Counted from the first letter of the stretch, positions 25,264 to 34,498 are shown. The stretch is 54,239 nt of DNA from Ignavibacteria bacterium (GCA_014879675.1 JACSRQ010000156.1:1-54239), one strand, 5' to 3'. Numbers and translations are program-made. The notes: generated by a model not told the origin, from the letters alone.

Positions 25264-26718
25264 TTATCCTAAATGTTTAATTACTAATTCGTTTGCAACT
25301 TTCGGGTTAGCCTTGCCTTTGCTTTCTTTCATCACTTTACCAACGAAGAAGCCTAACAGCTTGGTTTCACCGCTTTTGTATCTTTCGGTTTCTTTTGGAT
25401 TTTCTGAGATAACTTTTTTGATGATGCTCTCTATCTCAGAACTATCCGAAACCTGGAGCAGATTTTTTTCTTTTACAATATATGCAGGATCCTGTTTCGG
25501 ATCAGTTTTAGAATCAGAAAGCAGCATTGCCGCATAAACTTCTTTCGCGATATTATTCGAAATACTTCCGCCTGCGATCATATTGATCAGCGCTGCCAGA
25601 TTTGCTGCACTGACGTTAAACTCTTCAATTGAAATTTTCCTGTCGTTAAGTACCCGCATAACTTCTGTCATTACCCAATTGCTCGCAGTTTTGTAGCTTT
25701 CTTTTTTCACCTTGGAACATATCTCTTCAAAGTATGCTGCAATTCCGCGGCTCTGTGTAAGTACTTCCGCATCGTATTCTGGAATACCAAACTCTGTCCT
25801 GAATCTGTTAAACTTCTCGCGCGGAAGCTCGGGCAGGCTTTGTTTAACTGAATTTTTCCACTCTTCATCTACATAAACCGTAACCAGATCAGGTTCCGGG
25901 AAGTAGCGGTAATCATGTGCTTCCTCTTTTGAGCGCATCGGGATAGTCTTTTTATCCCTGGCATCATATGTCATGGTCTGGTGGCTGACCTTGCCGCCGG
26001 ATTCGATAAGCTCAATCTGTCTGAGTATCTCGTAATCAATAGCGTCAGATACATTCCTGAATGAATTGAGGTTTTTCACTTCGCATTTGGTGCCGAATTT
26101 ATCTGCACCCTTAAGCCGAACTGAAATATTCGCATCACATCTTAGGCTGCCTTCTTCCATGTTGCCATCGCAAATATCGAGATAAACCACAAGCTGTTTG
26201 AGCATTGTGAGGTAGTCGTATGCTTCCTTCGGTGTGCGCATATCGGGCTCGCTTACGATCTCAATCAGCGGCACGCCGCAGCGGTTGAGATCAACCAGTG
26301 ATTCATCAGATGAGAGGTCATGTATTGATTTACCTGCATCTTCTTCCATATGAATACGTGTAATACCGACCTTCTTGCCTTCAATTTCAACGCTGCCTTC
26401 GCTGCAAATGGGCTGGTCAAACTGTGAGATCTGGTAGCCTTTAGGCAGATCAGGATAGAAGTAATTCTTACGGGCAAATATAGATTTTTCTCTGATACTG
26501 CAATCTGTAGCAGTGCCAAGTCTGAGAATATACTCTACAAGGTTCCTGTTCAGAACAGGCAATGTACCCGGGTGGCCAAGGCATACCGGGCAAACATTTG
26601 TATTAGGCGCAGTGTTGAATTCCGTTGAGCAGTTGCAAAAAGCTTTACTTTTTGTCTTTAGCTGTGCGTGAACTTCAAGCCCGATTACCGCTTCGTATTT
26701 GTTATGAGAATTATTCAA
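25264..26718 (-). CDS. gatB: Asp/Glu-tRNA amidotransferase subunit B
   Basis: GatB of the GatCAB complex, which amidates Glu-tRNA(Gln) and Asp-tRNA(Asn). 484 residues with the family start YEAVIGLEVHAQLKTKSKAFC, zinc-site cysteines (CNC and CPVC near 27-42), ARKNYFYPDLPKGYQISQ, DLNRCGVPLIEIVSEPD and a C-terminal YqeY-like domain. The start is TTG at 26718, the codon right after the toxin stop TAA, so there is no intergenic space. GatA and GatC are not in the window. Confidence 0.95.
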   Translation of the reverse strand: MNNSHNKYEAVIGLEVHAQLKTKSKAFCNCSTEFNTAPNTNVCPVCLGHPGTLPVLNRNLVEYILRLGTATDCSIREKSIFARKNYFYPDLPKGYQISQFDQPICSEGSVEIEGKKVGITRIHMEEDAGKSIHDLSSDESLVDLNRCGVPLIEIVSEPDMRTPKEAYDYLTMLKQLVVYLDICDGNMEEGSLRCDANISVRLKGADKFGTKCEVKNLNSFRNVSDAIDYEILRQIELIESGGKVSHQTMTYDARDKKTIPMRSKEEAHDYRYFPEPDLVTVYVDEEWKNSVKQSLPELPREKFNRFRTEFGIPEYDAEVLTQSRGIAAYFEEICSKVKKESYKTASNWVMTEVMRVLNDRKISIEEFNVSAANLAALINMIAGGSISNNIAKEVYAAMLLSDSKTDPKQDPAYIVKEKNLLQVSDSSEIESIIKKVISENPKETERYKSGETKLLGFFVGKVMKESKGKANPKVANELVIKHLG

Positions 26719-27063
26719 TTACTTTGAAATCTTTTTGTTGAGCATTTCTATTAGCGCGTCATTTATATTTTTTAGTCTAACGCTTGATAACTTGCATAAT
26801 TTACGGTGGAAAATAGATTCGTTTGCTGAAAACAACTTCAATGGCCTCACATAACTTATCATTTCCAACGAACCCTCCAAACAATCTGCGGGATTGACCT
26901 GAATGGCATTTTTATCTGAATAATCTTTGCTTGTGATCTGGCATAAAATATGGTCATTGTTCGAGTCATCAATAATTATTACTGCTGGCCTCAACTTAAA
27001 ATCAGTGAGGTCTGAAAACGGGAACTTGACCAGGATGACGTCACCTACTGTAAATGAGCCCAT
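26719..27063 (-). CDS. MazF/PemK-family toxin
   Basis: Predicted type II toxin, an mRNA endoribonuclease, 114 residues. The N-terminal FTVGDVILVKFPFSDLTDFKLRPAVIII has the MazF SH3-like fold pattern with the DxKLRPAVI motif; ITSKDY and LEGSLEMISYVRPLKLF correspond to the second half. It overlaps the upstream antitoxin by 19 bases and gatB starts immediately after its stop. The order antitoxin-toxin is usual. Confidence 0.85.
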   Translation of the reverse strand: MGSFTVGDVILVKFPFSDLTDFKLRPAVIIIDDSNNDHILCQITSKDYSDKNAIQVNPADCLEGSLEMISYVRPLKLFSANESIFHRKLCKLSSVRLKNINDALIEMLNKKISK

Positions 27064-27251
27064 GCCTTGTCTTCTTCTGTATTATTCCAGTCAATGCCCA
27101 ATGCACTTTGACTGACCAGGGTGATCTCATTTACTACATCATCCTCATCCAGAATAGTGACCAGAGCTTTCCTAGAATTTTTCAGCTTTATCGATTCTTT
27201 CAGATGAACATTACCGTCTTTGTCGATCGAGGCTTCAATTGTTTTTAACAT
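27045..27251 (-). CDS. antitoxin partner of MazF-type toxin
   Basis: 68 residues. The N-terminal half (MLKTIEASIDKDGNVHLKES) resembles small antitoxins with an AbrB-like beta fold, followed by LKNSRKALVTILDEDD. The acidic, presumably disordered C-terminal half, ending TEEDKAWAHLQ, should wrap the toxin. It precedes and overlaps the toxin by 19 bases and lies eight bases downstream of sucC, so transcription from the sucC side could reach the pair. Autoregulation is likely but no operator could be singled out. Confidence 0.8.
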   Translation of the reverse strand: MLKTIEASIDKDGNVHLKESIKLKNSRKALVTILDEDDVVNEITLVSQSALGIDWNNTEEDKAWAHLQ

Positions 27252-27259
27252 AACGAAAT

Positions 27260-28474
27260 TTATTTGCTTAATACTTGTGTGATCTTCTCTGCTGCATCTT
27301 TGAATCCCTCTGCGCTGAGAATAGCAAGGCCTGATTCATCAAGCATCTGTTTTGCTATATCAGCATTTGTACCGGCAAGCCTTACTACAATAGGTACCTG
27401 TATATTGATATTTTTCGCAGCTTCAATTATACCACCTGCAACCCTGTCACACCTTACAATACCGCCGAAGATATTCACCAGAATAGCTTTTACATTGGGA
27501 TCGCTCAAAATTATCTTAAAGCCGTTCTCAACTGTTTCCTTAGAAGCTCCACCGCCAACATCCAAAAAGTTTGCCGGCTCTCCGCCTGCAAGCTTGATTA
27601 TATCCATTGTAGCCATTGCAAGTCCGGCGCCGTTTACCATACATCCCACATTGCCATCAAGCTTAACGTAATTGAGATCATATTTTGATGCTTCAACTTC
27701 AAGAGGGTCTTCTTCGTTTACATCCCTTAATACAGGATAATCTTTATGCCTGTACATTGCGTTATCATCAAGCGTCATCTTTGCGTCAAGAGCAACAATG
27801 CGGTTATCGTTCAGTATTGCCATCGGGTTTATCTCGATCAGCGAAGCATCGCTTTGCTCGTAAGCGTGGTAAAGGGTTTTCATGAAGCCAACAAAGTTCT
27901 TGAATACTTCGCCTGAAAGGCCGAGTCCGAATGCAAGCCTCCTTATCTGGAAACCCTGCAGCCCGATATTGGGATCAACCCACTCTTTGATAATTTTTTC
28001 GGGTGTCTCTTCTGCAACTTTTTCAATTTCCACGCCGCCTTCGGTAGACGCCATTATGACATTTTTGCCAACAGTTCTATCAAGCAATATACCTATATAA
28101 AATTCATGTGTGTAATCAAGCCCTTCGGTAATGAATAAGGTTTGCACAAGCTTTCCTTCTTCGCCTGTCTGGTGGGTCACAAGCAGGTTGCCGAGAATTT
28201 TACCTGCATACTCTCTTGCCTTTTCGGCATCGGTTGTGAACTTTACTCCGCCTTCAAGAATAAGTTCTTCGCGGTTGTTCGGATTGTAAACATGGCCCTT
28301 GCCTCTGCCGCCTGCGTGGATCTGTGATTTTACCACGTACTGGTTTATTCCGCGGGATTGAAGTGTTGAAAGCGCACTTTCAAATTCTGATATGTGCTTA
28401 ATTGGAATTCCATTCTGTACGGGAACGCCGTATTTCAGAAGGATCTGCTTTGCCTGGTATTCGTGTATTTTCAT
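27260..28474 (-). CDS. sucC: succinyl-CoA ligase, beta subunit
   Basis: ATP-grasp subunit of the TCA-cycle enzyme converting succinyl-CoA to succinate with ATP/GTP formation, 404 residues. MKIHEYQAKQILLKYGVPVQ opens the protein. SQIHAGGRGKGHVYNP (nucleotide binding), LIEINPMAI, ALDAKMTLDDNA, FLDVGGGASKETV and IFGGIVRCDRVAGGI are intact. The partner alpha subunit sucD is absent here. It begins a tight run with the antitoxin (8-base gap). Confidence 0.96.
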   Translation of the reverse strand: MKIHEYQAKQILLKYGVPVQNGIPIKHISEFESALSTLQSRGINQYVVKSQIHAGGRGKGHVYNPNNREELILEGGVKFTTDAEKAREYAGKILGNLLVTHQTGEEGKLVQTLFITEGLDYTHEFYIGILLDRTVGKNVIMASTEGGVEIEKVAEETPEKIIKEWVDPNIGLQGFQIRRLAFGLGLSGEVFKNFVGFMKTLYHAYEQSDASLIEINPMAILNDNRIVALDAKMTLDDNAMYRHKDYPVLRDVNEEDPLEVEASKYDLNYVKLDGNVGCMVNGAGLAMATMDIIKLAGGEPANFLDVGGGASKETVENGFKIILSDPNVKAILVNIFGGIVRCDRVAGGIIEAAKNINIQVPIVVRLAGTNADIAKQMLDESGLAILSAEGFKDAAEKITQVLSK

Positions 28475-28490
28475 TTTTAGAAAATTAAGA

Positions 28491-28769
28491 TTATTTTTTG
28501 TTTTTCAAATTCTGTATGCTGTTTTCCAGTACTTTTTTTAAGGAGTCGGTACTGCGTTTAATTGAATCCATTTCAGAGCCGTATTTGCGGGCAGAGTCAT
28601 TCAACTGCCTGTAATTCTGCCGCCTTATCGAATCAAGCATCTTGTCATTTTCTTCCTGCTGTTTCATCAGCTCTTTGTAAGTATCAGTATCTTCAAAATT
28701 CTTCTTGCCAAACAGGCCGCACCCTGAAAGAAACATTAACGCTAAAAGGATGACGGTTTTGGCTTTCAT
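28491..28769 (-). CDS. small coiled-coil lipoprotein
   Basis: 92 residues with a signal peptide and lipobox LSGC (Cys17). Nearly the whole mature part is charged helix (YKELMKQQEENDKMLDSIRR; MDSIKRSTDSLKKVLENSIQ) likely to form a coiled coil. No domain name can be given. It shares design with the next lipoprotein, 55 bases downstream. Confidence 0.65.
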   Translation of the reverse strand: MKAKTVILLALMFLSGCGLFGKKNFEDTDTYKELMKQQEENDKMLDSIRRQNYRQLNDSARKYGSEMDSIKRSTDSLKKVLENSIQNLKNKK

Positions 28770-28824
28770 CGGCTCAATTTTTGTGAGTTTACCGGTTCAA
28801 AATTAAACAGGTATAAAACAGGAT

Positions 28825-29076
28825 CTATTTCGTTTTCCGGGTCTGCCTGTCGTTCAACAGTGAATCAGCCTGGTTTTTCAGCGTGTCTAGTGATTTCATC
28901 AATGAATCGAGCTTATTCCTGTCGAGTGTTGAATCGACCTTTTTGAGGTTCTCATCGATCTTCTCGTTAACCTTCTCATTAACTTTCTGTTCAACTTTTT
29001 CGGATATTTTGCTGCAATTGAGAACCAATCCAAGAATGACCAGTGAACCAAAATATTTAAATATCGTCAGCTTCAT
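28825..29076 (-). CDS. small coiled-coil lipoprotein
   Basis: 83 residues: signal peptide, lipobox LVLNC (Cys21), then a helical mature region with strong heptad character (VEQKVNEKVNEKIDENLKKV; LDSLMKSLDTLKNQADSLLN). The KVNEKVNEKI stretch is a short internal repeat. Its start overlaps the lhgO stop by four bases (ATGA), so it is translationally coupled to lhgO. Function unknown. Confidence 0.65.
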   Translation of the reverse strand: MKLTIFKYFGSLVILGLVLNCSKISEKVEQKVNEKVNEKIDENLKKVDSTLDRNKLDSLMKSLDTLKNQADSLLNDRQTRKTK

Positions 29077-30272
29077 ATTTTAGAAATTATTTTTTTCGCT
29101 ATAGTTTCGCCAATTGCCAGGCTTGAAGTGGCAGCAGGGGAGGGAGCATTAAGAACATTTACAATGCTTCCGTTATCATGTATCAGGAAATCATCTATCA
29201 ATCCGCCGCTGCTGCTGATAGCCTGAGCCCTGACGCCCGCGCCACCGGGTGAAAGATCTTCTTCCCTGATCTCAGGCATAAGTTTCTGCAGCGCCTTAAC
29301 AAATGCTTTTTTACTGAAAGAACGGTGAAACTCGCCGAAACCCGTTTTATAAAACTTTGATGCTATTTTATAAAATCCCGGCCATGTGAAAGTTTTGAAT
29401 GTATCATAAAACCCAAAGCTTGTTTTTCTGTATCCTTCTTTTCTGAAGGAAAGTACCGCGTTTGGACCTGCCTCAACTTCACCATCTATCATCCTTGTGA
29501 AGTGAACACCAAGGAACGGAAAAGCCGGGTCAGGCACGGGGTATATCAGATTTTTTACAAGGTAACTTTTCTCCGGTCTGAGCTTGTAATACTCGCCCCT
29601 GAATGGAATTATCCTCGTATCAATTTTCTTTTCGCTGTACCCCGCAACTTCATCAGATTGCAGCCCGCAGCAATTGATAAATACCTTTGAAGAGAAAGAA
29701 CTGTTATGAGTAACTGTTTCGCACTTGCTGCCTGAACTTCTGAGGCGGGAGACTTTTTCATTAAACTTAATTTCGCCGCCCAGCTGCCGTATCTTATTCG
29801 CGTATGCAGCAGATACAACTTTATAATCTATAATTCCTGTATATGGAACATGTATTGCTTTAAGTCCCTGCGCATGCGGTTCAAGCTCTTTGAGCTCGTT
29901 TTTATCGATCATGCGGATCTTATTCAGCCCGTTATCCAGTCCGCGCTGGTAGATGCTTTCCAGTCTCGGTAATTCTTCGGTGCCGGTTGCGGAAATAACC
30001 TTGCCGCAAATTTCATACGGTACTGAATTTTCATCGCAGAACTCCAAAAGCATCTTATAGCCGTGAATACAATTAGTGGCTTTCAGGCTTCCGGGTTTGT
30101 AATAAATACCGGAGTGTATAACACCGCTGTTATGTCCGGTTTGGTGCCTTGCAGTGCCTGGTTCTTTTTCGAGTACAAGCAGTTTAACACCGGGTTTTGC
30201 TTCAAGTATTTTTAAAGCCGAGGCAAGGCCAACAATTCCTGCCCCGGCAACAATTACATCGTAATTTTGCAA
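29073..30272 (-). CDS. lhgO: L-2-hydroxyglutarate oxidase/dehydrogenase
   Basis: FAD-dependent DAO-family enzyme, 399 residues, oxidising L-2-hydroxyglutarate to 2-oxoglutarate. The dinucleotide motif VAGAGIVGLASALKI is at 8-22. The family motif RHQTGHNSGVIHSGIYY (near 42-58) and the C-terminal FAD loop GGAGVRAQAI are present. Eight bases separate it from pruA upstream; both feed carbon to 2-oxoglutarate/glutamate, consistent with amino-acid catabolism. Confidence 0.93.
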   Translation of the reverse strand: MQNYDVIVAGAGIVGLASALKILEAKPGVKLLVLEKEPGTARHQTGHNSGVIHSGIYYKPGSLKATNCIHGYKMLLEFCDENSVPYEICGKVISATGTEELPRLESIYQRGLDNGLNKIRMIDKNELKELEPHAQGLKAIHVPYTGIIDYKVVSAAYANKIRQLGGEIKFNEKVSRLRSSGSKCETVTHNSSFSSKVFINCCGLQSDEVAGYSEKKIDTRIIPFRGEYYKLRPEKSYLVKNLIYPVPDPAFPFLGVHFTRMIDGEVEAGPNAVLSFRKEGYRKTSFGFYDTFKTFTWPGFYKIASKFYKTGFGEFHRSFSKKAFVKALQKLMPEIREEDLSPGGAGVRAQAISSSGGLIDDFLIHDNGSIVNVLNAPSPAATSSLAIGETIAKKIISKI

Positions 30273-30280
30273 TTTGTTTT

Positions 30281-31831
30281 CTAGTAGATCTTTTCAGCAG
30301 TAATTTTTGTCTGCATGAAAAGGAGCAGGTAATCAAATCCGCCTGCTTTAGAGCATGTACCGCTCATGTTATATCCGCCAAAAGGATGAACGCCAACCAG
30401 CGCGCCCGTGCATTTCCTGTTAAGGTATAAGTTACCTACAAAAAATTCTTCTGCGGCTTTTTTGATCTTCTTTTTATCTTTTGAATATGCCGCGCCGGTT
30501 AATCCGTACTCGGTATTGTTTGCAACCTGCAGACCTTCATCAAAATCTGCGACTTTAATTACTGCAAGCACCGGTCCGAATATTTCTTCCTGCGCTATAG
30601 TATCGTTTGGTTTGACATCGGCAATGATAGTAGGCTGAACAAAAAAACCTTCGCCAGATGCTTTAGCTCCGCCGAACACAATTCTTCCGCCTTCTTCAGT
30701 TGCCTTTTGGATATACTTAAGTATATTCTCTTCGCTGCGTTTATTAATTATTGCAGCCATGCCCGGATTGGTTTCAGCCGCACCCACTTTGATTGCCGAT
30801 GCCTTATCAACAAGCAGGTCGATAAATTTATCGTATATCTTCTCGTGGACAATCACTCTTGAGCATGCCGAACATTTCTGTCCCTGGAATCCGAATGCGG
30901 ATGAAACAACACCTGCCGCAGCTTCTTCGATTGACTTTAGCTCACCATCAACAAGGATTGAATCTTTTCCTCCCATTTCAGCAGTAACGCGTTTTATCCA
31001 CTTCTGACCGGGCTGCGGTTTTGCCGCAAGCTGGTTAATGTGAAGTCCAACTTCTCTTGAGCCGGTAAATGAAATGAATCTTGTGAGCGGATGCTCAACC
31101 AGCATATCACCAATGTGTCCGCCTGAACCCGGCAAAAAGTTTACAACGCCGGCAGGAAGCTTTATTTCTTCAAGCAGTTCCATGAACTTCCATGCAATCA
31201 CAGGTGAGTCGCTGGAAGGCTTGAGCACAACTGTATTGCCAGTAACAAAAGCAGCGGTTGTCATACCCACAAGTATAGCGAGCGGAAAATTCCATGGCGG
31301 AATAACTACTCCAACGCCAAGCGGGATGTAACGCTGTTTGTTATCTTCACCTTTTATCTTAACAAGTTTGATGCTCTTTTCGTATCTGAGCATTTCGCGT
31401 GCATAAAACTCCATGAAGTCAATTGCTTCTGCAACATCGCCATCGGCTTCTGCCCAGTTCTTGCCAACTTCATACACCATCCATGCTGCAAATTCAAATT
31501 TTCTTTTGCGCATTATTTTAGCTGCTTTAAAAAGGAACGCGGCGCGTTTTTTGGCAGGAACTCTTTTCCACTCATCAAACTTTGAATATGCTGTTTCGAT
31601 TGCGCGGTTAGCAAGCTCGGGTGTTGCTTTGGAAACCAGTCCGATAACTTCGCTGGTTTTGGAAGGATTGATGGATGATATCTTATCTTCCGTAAATATT
31701 TTTTCACCGCCAATAACGAGGGGATACTCTTTGCCAAATTCGCTGTAAACTTTGGCAAGGGCCTCTTTGAATTTTCTGGAATTCTTCGGGGTTGAAAAAT
31801 CTGTAAATGCTTCGTTTTTGAAAGCCTTCAT
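30281..31831 (-). CDS. pruA: L-glutamate gamma-semialdehyde dehydrogenase
   Basis: NAD-dependent 1-pyrroline-5-carboxylate dehydrogenase, 516 residues, last step of proline degradation to glutamate. Asn181 in IPPWNFP, Glu285 in AEMGGKD and catalytic Cys320 in GFQGQKCSACSR are present. The C-terminal HPFGGYNMSGTCSKAG motif fits the PruA group. It is the stand-alone form without the PutA proline dehydrogenase domain. It lies 49 bases after the serine hydrolase gene and 8 before lhgO. Confidence 0.95.
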   Translation of the reverse strand: MKAFKNEAFTDFSTPKNSRKFKEALAKVYSEFGKEYPLVIGGEKIFTEDKISSINPSKTSEVIGLVSKATPELANRAIETAYSKFDEWKRVPAKKRAAFLFKAAKIMRKRKFEFAAWMVYEVGKNWAEADGDVAEAIDFMEFYAREMLRYEKSIKLVKIKGEDNKQRYIPLGVGVVIPPWNFPLAILVGMTTAAFVTGNTVVLKPSSDSPVIAWKFMELLEEIKLPAGVVNFLPGSGGHIGDMLVEHPLTRFISFTGSREVGLHINQLAAKPQPGQKWIKRVTAEMGGKDSILVDGELKSIEEAAAGVVSSAFGFQGQKCSACSRVIVHEKIYDKFIDLLVDKASAIKVGAAETNPGMAAIINKRSEENILKYIQKATEEGGRIVFGGAKASGEGFFVQPTIIADVKPNDTIAQEEIFGPVLAVIKVADFDEGLQVANNTEYGLTGAAYSKDKKKIKKAAEEFFVGNLYLNRKCTGALVGVHPFGGYNMSGTCSKAGGFDYLLLFMQTKITAEKIY

Positions 31832-31880
31832 ATTATGGTATTGCTATATTATTAATTAGAAAAATATTGTGAACAATGTA

Positions 31881-33113
31881 TTAAAATCCAAGTATCCTGC
31901 AGACCTCATCATGAACCTTTGGCCTGATGCTTCTCACTTCTTCATTACCGCGGGTGGGGTAAACCCTGTTGGTAAGAAAAATTACTATAAGATCCTTTTC
32001 CCTGTCACACCAAACAGATGTGCCTGTATAGCCAGTATGCCCGAAACTATTATTTGAAAACCTTGTACCGCACGGCGGCGGATATTTTGTTGCTTCCGGC
32101 TTTGTATCCCAGCCAAGCGCTCTTGAATTGGCATAACCAAGTCCTGTAGCTTTTGCAGTAAACAGCTCAACGGTCGCAGGGCTGTAGAGAGTATCCTGAA
32201 GCGCCTGCGGAGACATTCTTCTTTCATCAGTATATCTTCCGTTGTTAAGCATCATCTGCATAAATTTGAAGAGGTCGGGTCCGGTTGAAAACAGCCCGGC
32301 ATTTCCTGAAACACCTTCAAGTATAGCGGCTAGCTCGTCGTGAACATAGCCCACAAGAAGCTGGTTTCGCCAGTATGTATCGTTTTCAGTGGGTGCGATC
32401 CGGTAATCTTCGCTCATCGGCTGCAGGAAGTCCGTATCGGTCATATTCAGCTTGCTGTAAATATTTTCTTTGCAGAATTTATCCAGCGGAAGTCCGCTGA
32501 TACGCAGCACTATTTCTCCAAGAAGAAAGGCATTGTAATCGCTGTATAAAGTTCGGCTGCCTGTTTCATACTCTTTGCTGCAGTTGTAGATCGCATCCTT
32601 AACCTTCTGAGGTGTATCCAGATTCGGATCCTGGTAGAATGGGGTCCACGCTGTTAATCCGGAATTATGAACCAGCAGGTTATATACGGTAATATCTGAT
32701 TTGCCATTATTGTTAAATTCGGGAATATATTGATAGACCGGCGCGTTCAGGTCAAGTTTTCCGTCATCATAAAGCTTCATTATCGCCGCTGTTGCAGCTA
32801 TAACTTTTGTAACCGAAGCGAGGTCGTAAATTGTACGCAGGGTTGTAACCTGTGATTCTTCGCCATAGGTCAATCTGCCGTATGCATTTTGGTAAATTAT
32901 TCCTTTTGAATTTCCAACAACCAATACTGCCGATGGATATGCCTGGGAGCGAACACCATCTTCTATCAGTTTATCAACAACAGAAAAATCATATGTCTTT
33001 TGCTGCGAGAAAACCAGTGCTGCATGTAATAAAAGAACTGTTAACCCAATAGCCGGAAAAATAAAACTTTTCCTCAAAAAAAGGCTGTAATTTAGCACTT
33101 TGCGTTCTGGCAT
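31881..33113 (-). CDS. serine beta-lactamase-like hydrolase, exported
   Basis: Class C beta-lactamase/AmpH-like fold, 410 residues. An N-terminal hydrophobic segment (near 17-36, ending VFSQQ) exports it. Catalytic Ser100 and Lys103 are in ASVTK; the Tyr motif is YSD at 190-192 within TLYSDYNAFLLG; the third box is FGHTGYTG. Such proteins act as peptidases, esterases or in cell-wall turnover; the sequence does not show beta-lactam hydrolysis specifically. It has an FCB promoter 20 bases upstream that may also drive pruA and lhgO. Confidence 0.9.
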   Translation of the reverse strand: MPERKVLNYSLFLRKSFIFPAIGLTVLLLHAALVFSQQKTYDFSVVDKLIEDGVRSQAYPSAVLVVGNSKGIIYQNAYGRLTYGEESQVTTLRTIYDLASVTKVIAATAAIMKLYDDGKLDLNAPVYQYIPEFNNNGKSDITVYNLLVHNSGLTAWTPFYQDPNLDTPQKVKDAIYNCSKEYETGSRTLYSDYNAFLLGEIVLRISGLPLDKFCKENIYSKLNMTDTDFLQPMSEDYRIAPTENDTYWRNQLLVGYVHDELAAILEGVSGNAGLFSTGPDLFKFMQMMLNNGRYTDERRMSPQALQDTLYSPATVELFTAKATGLGYANSRALGWDTKPEATKYPPPCGTRFSNNSFGHTGYTGTSVWCDREKDLIVIFLTNRVYPTRGNEEVRSIRPKVHDEVCRILGF

Positions 33114-33132
33114 TTGGATTAAAATTGTGTTA

Positions 33133-33163
33133 CAAATATACCTATAAGGCAGTTAAGTCTCAA
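33133..33163 (-). promoter_or_regulatory. FCB-type promoter of the serine hydrolase gene
   Basis: Minus strand: TTG (33163-33161), 20-base spacer, TATATTTG (33140-33133). Transcription would start about 15 bases before the ATG at 33113. No promoter of this type is evident for the divergent histidine kinase. Confidence 0.7.
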
Positions 33164-33333
33164 TGAATTACACAGTATAGTTGAGCTATATTATACCTCA
33201 TTTCAAAAGAGTATCTTATTCTAACAAAGTTAATAATTTAGGTTATCCAAAATCACTTATTCGGGTTATACCATATGAGCCAACACAAAGCTATTTTGAT
33301 ATTAAGGAAAATATTGATAAGTAATGTATCCTT

Positions 33334-34440
33334 ATGGAACAATCTGAAATATCCGGCACTTATACAAGCATCATACCCATACTGCTAAACAACATCGAAA
33401 ATCCGATTATAACAGATAGCCTTCTCTGGAATCTGCTCGAGTCTGTTCCAACGAATATTTCAATTTGGGATGGCGGCAAGATCGTTTATGCCAATCCGGC
33501 ATTCTACAACGCTCTTGGTTTAAAACGCGGAAGCATAGATGAGCTTAACAGGCTGGTAGAGTTTGAAGGCTATTTCTCTGTGCATCCTGATGACTTTGAT
33601 TTTTCACCTGATAACACATCGAATCTTAAGGATGAACTTGGAAATGGAGTAGTATTCCATCGTGAAATGCGTATGAAAAGCAGGCTGGATGCTGAGTACA
33701 GATGGTACAATACATATATTGTTAAAGGTAAAGAACCCGAGAGCAGGGTAATCATTGAAATTGATGAAGATATCAACGATAAAAAGCTTGCGAATGAAGA
33801 ATTGCGTAAGGCCCTCGAAGAAAAAGAACATCTTCTTAAAGAAAAAGAAATTTTACTTAAAGAAGTTCATCACCGTGTAAAGAATAATTTCCAGGTGATT
33901 TCAAGCCTTTTAAGCCTGCAATCAAAAAGGAGCATTAACCCTGAGCTTAAGTTGATACTGGATGAATCACGGGGCAGGATCAGTTCAATGGCTAAAATTC
34001 ATGAAAAGCTTTACCGCTCTGATGAGATTGAGATAGTGAATATGAAAGAACACATGCGCGATGTAATAGAAGGCCTCGTAGAGCTTTATAACGGCAAGAC
34101 CCGCCTGGTGAAATTCTGTTATGATATTGAAGATGTGATGCTGCCGCTGGATAAAGCCATACCCTGTTCGCTTATCTTAAATGAACTGGTAAGCAATTGC
34201 CTCAAGTATGCATTCATAAGTACTGATAGCGCCGTGATCTCGGTTTCGCTTAAGAAAACAAATTCAGCTTATGAGTTTTCGGTTAGCGATAACGGCATTG
34301 GCCTGCCGGCCGGGTTTAAACTCACAGGTGGTGATACGCTTGGGATGCTTATTGTTAGTACACTTGCCGCGCAGATCAATGGAGATGTAACTTTTGCAAA
34401 TAGTAATGGTGCTTCGTTTAAAATAACATTTTCAATGTAA
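33334..34440 (+). CDS. PAS sensor histidine kinase, HisKA_2 family
   Basis: Soluble kinase of 368 residues, no membrane segment. A PAS-like domain covers about 35-150 (ISIWDGGKIVYANPAFYNALG). A charged linker helix (LRKALEEKEHLLKEKEILLK) leads to the HisKA_2 motif EVHHRVKNNFQVISSLLSLQ with the phospho-acceptor at His180. The HATPase domain has the N-box NELVSNCLKYAF (283-294) and DNGIGL (319-324). No response regulator is adjacent, so its output is unknown. Confidence 0.92.
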   Translation: MEQSEISGTYTSIIPILLNNIENPIITDSLLWNLLESVPTNISIWDGGKIVYANPAFYNALGLKRGSIDELNRLVEFEGYFSVHPDDFDFSPDNTSNLKDELGNGVVFHREMRMKSRLDAEYRWYNTYIVKGKEPESRVIIEIDEDINDKKLANEELRKALEEKEHLLKEKEILLKEVHHRVKNNFQVISSLLSLQSKRSINPELKLILDESRGRISSMAKIHEKLYRSDEIEIVNMKEHMRDVIEGLVELYNGKTRLVKFCYDIEDVMLPLDKAIPCSLILNELVSNCLKYAFISTDSAVISVSLKKTNSAYEFSVSDNGIGLPAGFKLTGGDTLGMLIVSTLAAQINGDVTFANSNGASFKITFSM

Positions 34441-34448
34441 GCCGGTTC

Positions 34449-34477
34449 AAAAAAAAGCCCCTGCCGGAAGCAGAGGC
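34449..34477 (-). terminator. terminator of the DUF1579 gene
   Basis: On the minus strand GCCTCTGC-TTCCG-GCAGGGGC (one mismatch) is followed by eight T, 22 bases after the stop at 34499. On the plus strand there is no T-run, so it serves the minus strand. Confidence 0.75.
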
Positions 34478-34498
34478 CTTGTAATGCCAAACTTATTG

